NCBI GenBank assembly: GCA_964397755.1 | Contig: CAYNJY010000012.1 | Coordinates: 1-22,321, forward strand | Direction: 5' to 3' | Length of the DNA stretch: 22,321 nucleotides | Source of the DNA: CAYNJY01 sp964397755 | Lineage (GTDB): Bacteria > Patescibacteriota > Microgenomatia > UBA10105 > UBA927 | Part shown: piece by piece, positions 21,054 through 22,321 of the stretch | How the letters are laid out: each line of letters begins with the position of its first letter | Numbering within the stretch: the first letter of the stretch is position 1 | Translations under genes and position numbers: made by a program | The notes under the pieces: model-generated | Seen by the model: only the letters and a program-made list of their open reading frames with translations | The model's database searches: none | What the model was told of the DNA's origin: nothing

Positions 21054-21290
21054 ATTTACCGAGAAAAGAAATCTTTTTAAGGTATGAATAAGGAGTTTTT
21101 AGAAATAATTTTTTAGGAAAGAAATATTTTCTAATGACTTTAGCCCCTGTGCCATTCCCGCAGCCAATTTCAAGAAACGTTCCACCGTTTAGTCTCTAAA
21201 AATAGTCTTTATAGTACTTTTTGAGAACACCATTGTTAACCGTTCCCTGAAAGGTAAGTTCATCCCCAATCGACCCAAATTATTCTTCAA
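21014..21290 (-). pseudogene. SAM-dependent methyltransferase remnant
   Basis: On the minus strand one frame reads GDELTFQGTVNNGVLKKYYKDYF, a TAG stop (21196-21198), then RLNGGTFLEIGCGNGTGAKV and IRKYFFPKK. The glycine-rich part is an intact methyltransferase motif I, and the text before it resembles the lead-in helix of class I enzymes. After KYFFPKK the expected acidic strand (IDLD) is missing and the frame ends at a stop by 21014. No start codon or full catalytic domain remains. Confidence 0.6.
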
Positions 21291-21317
21291 CATATCAGTT
21301 ATTATACTTGGTTCAAT

Positions 21318-21491
21318 CTAACTTTTCTCCTCTACAATTTCTCCCTCCACAACCCGATTTTTATCAAAATTAGACGAGTGAAATTTTCTTTCAGGCAGAC
21401 GCTGTCCCTTGGCAACTTTTCTCAAAAGATAAAAAAGCGCCAGCGGGACTATAGATACCAGCATCTTTCTGATTAGGGCAATTGAGATCAT
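21318..21491 (-). CDS. Small membrane-anchored protein (57 aa)
   Basis: An ATG at 21491 (minus strand) follows a near-perfect Shine-Dalgarno, TAGGAGGAAGA, directly upstream, and the frame runs 57 codons to TAG. The product begins with a basic and hydrophobic segment (MISIALIRKMLVSIVPLALF then YLLRKVAKG), consistent with one membrane helix. It ends in an acidic tail, FDKNRVVEGEIVEEKS. The strong ribosome binding site and the operon position after UPF0182 and a second tiny ORF argue that it is real. I recall similar '(D)K..VVEGE(I)VE' tails on small Patescibacteria proteins but cannot verify that here. Function unknown. Confidence 0.7.
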   Translation of the reverse strand: MISIALIRKMLVSIVPLALFYLLRKVAKGQRLPERKFHSSNFDKNRVVEGEIVEEKS

Positions 21492-21499
21492 TCTTCCTC

Positions 21500-21584
21500 C
21501 TAGTATGCCATAAACAGCGATGGCAAAAAACTAAGCAGTACCAGTGTTACAATAATAATCACAAGCCACTTTTTTTAGATTCAT
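21500..21584 (-). other. Small transmembrane ORF (27 aa) interrupted at an A7 run
   Basis: The ATG (21584-21582) overlaps the UPF0182 stop as ATGA, and a TAG (21502-21500) forms part of the next gene's Shine-Dalgarno. The span is 85 bases, one more than a whole number of codons. Read from the ATG, the frame stops after 17 codons. If one A is dropped from the run of seven, it reads MNLKKWLVIIIVTLVLLSFL then PSLFMAY and ends exactly at that TAG, a well-formed single transmembrane peptide. Either slippage on the A-run, a recent mutation or a sequencing error explains it. Confidence 0.5.
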
Positions 21585-22321
21585 GGTTGCAGTTTATTCA
21601 GAATTTCCCCCAATTTTTTAATTTCTTCTCCGTATCTTCCCCAGTCCCCCTCTTTTTGGGCTCGGATAGCGGCATCATACGTCTCGGCAGCCTGTTTGGC
21701 GAGATTCTCCTTACTCGTGTCGGTCGGTGTTACCGATGGAGCTATTACATCTCCTGGTTTGGCTTGTTGGCCGATACCTGTGCCGAAGATCCTGGCGAGT
21801 CCTGCTTCCAGTGTCTCTTCCATGGCTATTTTGTTTTCATAGGCAACAATTACCCGCTTGAGCTCTGGAATTTTGCCTGTATCGGCTTTGAGGTAGAGCG
21901 GTCGGACATAAAGGAGGGATTCCTCAATCGGGATGGCCAGAAGGGATCCTTGAATTACTTGAGAGCCGCGTTGATCCCATAAAGAGATCTGCTGACTGAC
22001 TTCTGCGTCCTGGTTGATCCTACCGATAATCTGTTTAGGCCCAAACACCAGCTTGTCCTTGGGGAAGCGGTAGACGACCAGTTTGCCATACTGCTGCCCG
22101 TCATTTCGAGCGACCATCCAGGCGGAAAGATTATCCTTAGCTCGGGGAGTAAACGGCAGCATGAGGATGTATTCCTCTTTTTTCTCGCCGGGGAGCTTCA
22201 TGATCATGTGCCGAGGTGTCATAATTGAAGTCCTACCGCCAGCCTGTTGTTCTCCTTCGGCAGCAATGGCTGGTATTTCCCACAGATCCTCTTTGTTGTA
22301 AAAGATTTGCGGATCATCCAT
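21581..22321 (-). CDS. UPF0182 family membrane protein, C-terminal part
   Basis: The frame enters from beyond the right edge of the window, so the first visible Met (MDDPQIFYNKEDLWEIP) is internal. HMDDPQ.FYN.EDLW is a hallmark of UPF0182 (COG1615), large proteins with N-terminal membrane helices and an extracytoplasmic C-terminal region. Other family text includes MLPFTPRAKDNLSAWMVARND, GKLVVYRFPKDKLVFGP, QGSLLAIPIEESLLYVRPLY, and the tail LAKQAAETYDAAIRAQKEGDWGRYGEEIKKLGEIL (given here as two adjacent helical parts). 246 residues are visible, against about 900 expected. Its stop overlaps the small ORF at 21584. Molecular function of the family is not established. Confidence 0.9.
   Translation of the reverse strand: MDDPQIFYNKEDLWEIPAIAAEGEQQAGGRTSIMTPRHMIMKLPGEKKEEYILMLPFTPRAKDNLSAWMVARNDGQQYGKLVVYRFPKDKLVFGPKQIIGRINQDAEVSQQISLWDQRGSQVIQGSLLAIPIEESLLYVRPLYLKADTGKIPELKRVIVAYENKIAMEETLEAGLARIFGTGIGQQAKPGDVIAPSVTPTDTSKENLAKQAAETYDAAIRAQKEGDWGRYGEEIKKLGEILNKLQP

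Noticed and set aside
1..22321. CRISPR array, insertion sequence or rRNA
   Set aside because: No regularly spaced direct repeats of 25-40 bases, no transposase motifs with terminal inverted repeats, and no rRNA-like sequence was seen.

Overview
The window looks like a chromosomal segment of a Candidate Phyla Radiation (Patescibacteria) bacterium. This is inferred from gene content, not from any search. The pointers are tightly packed genes with many 4-base ATGA overlaps, an isoleucyl-tRNA synthetase with an HYGT signature, an archaeal-style THUMP/Trm11-like tRNA methyltransferase between rplU and rpmA, a DUF2079 remnant, a UPF0182 protein, and a large set of glycosyltransferases and multi-pass membrane enzymes. 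TGA acts as a normal stop (rplU, the methyltransferases), so the TGA=Gly code of Gracilibacteria/Absconditabacteria is unlikely.

Region 1 (1-2024): the end of a P-loop kinase-like gene, a perfect 32-bp palindrome, a broken DUF2079 membrane protein gene, an orphan Cys/Trp-rich reading frame, and then a well-formed promoter and a T-box riboswitch leader in front of ileS. Region 2 (2025-9119): housekeeping genes ileS, rodA, rplU, tRNA methyltransferase, rpmA and parB on the plus strand, meeting lepB end to end on the minus strand. The lepB promoter lies back to back with that of tRNA-Val(GAC). Several short arrays of 7-bp repeats sit in or beside these genes.

Region 3 (9246-20050): a decayed secreted beta-propeller gene, then a surface-glycan cluster. 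It holds two zinc-ribbon SAM methyltransferases, three family-2 glycosyltransferases, two GT4 glycosyltransferases, two large membrane glycosyltransferase-like proteins and an O-antigen polymerase/ligase-like protein. Together these could build, polymerise and methylate a cell-surface polysaccharide or glycoprotein glycan. One methyltransferase is AT-rich compared with its neighbours, and the other carries an in-frame GC-rich palindromic insertion.

Region 4 (20034-22321): a membrane-anchored Ig-like-domain protein, tRNA-Thr(CGT), a decayed AT-rich stretch with a methyltransferase remnant, and a minus-strand UPF0182 operon. The operon ends in two very small proteins, one of which is out of frame across an A7 run. 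Several promoters share an extended -10 (TGn) and lie so close to the start codon that the transcripts should be leaderless or nearly so.

I see no CRISPR array, insertion sequence or clear mobile element. The most notable items are the T-box leader on an HYGT-type ileS, the 7-bp microrepeats, the in-frame palindromic element, and the interrupted small membrane ORF in the UPF0182 operon.
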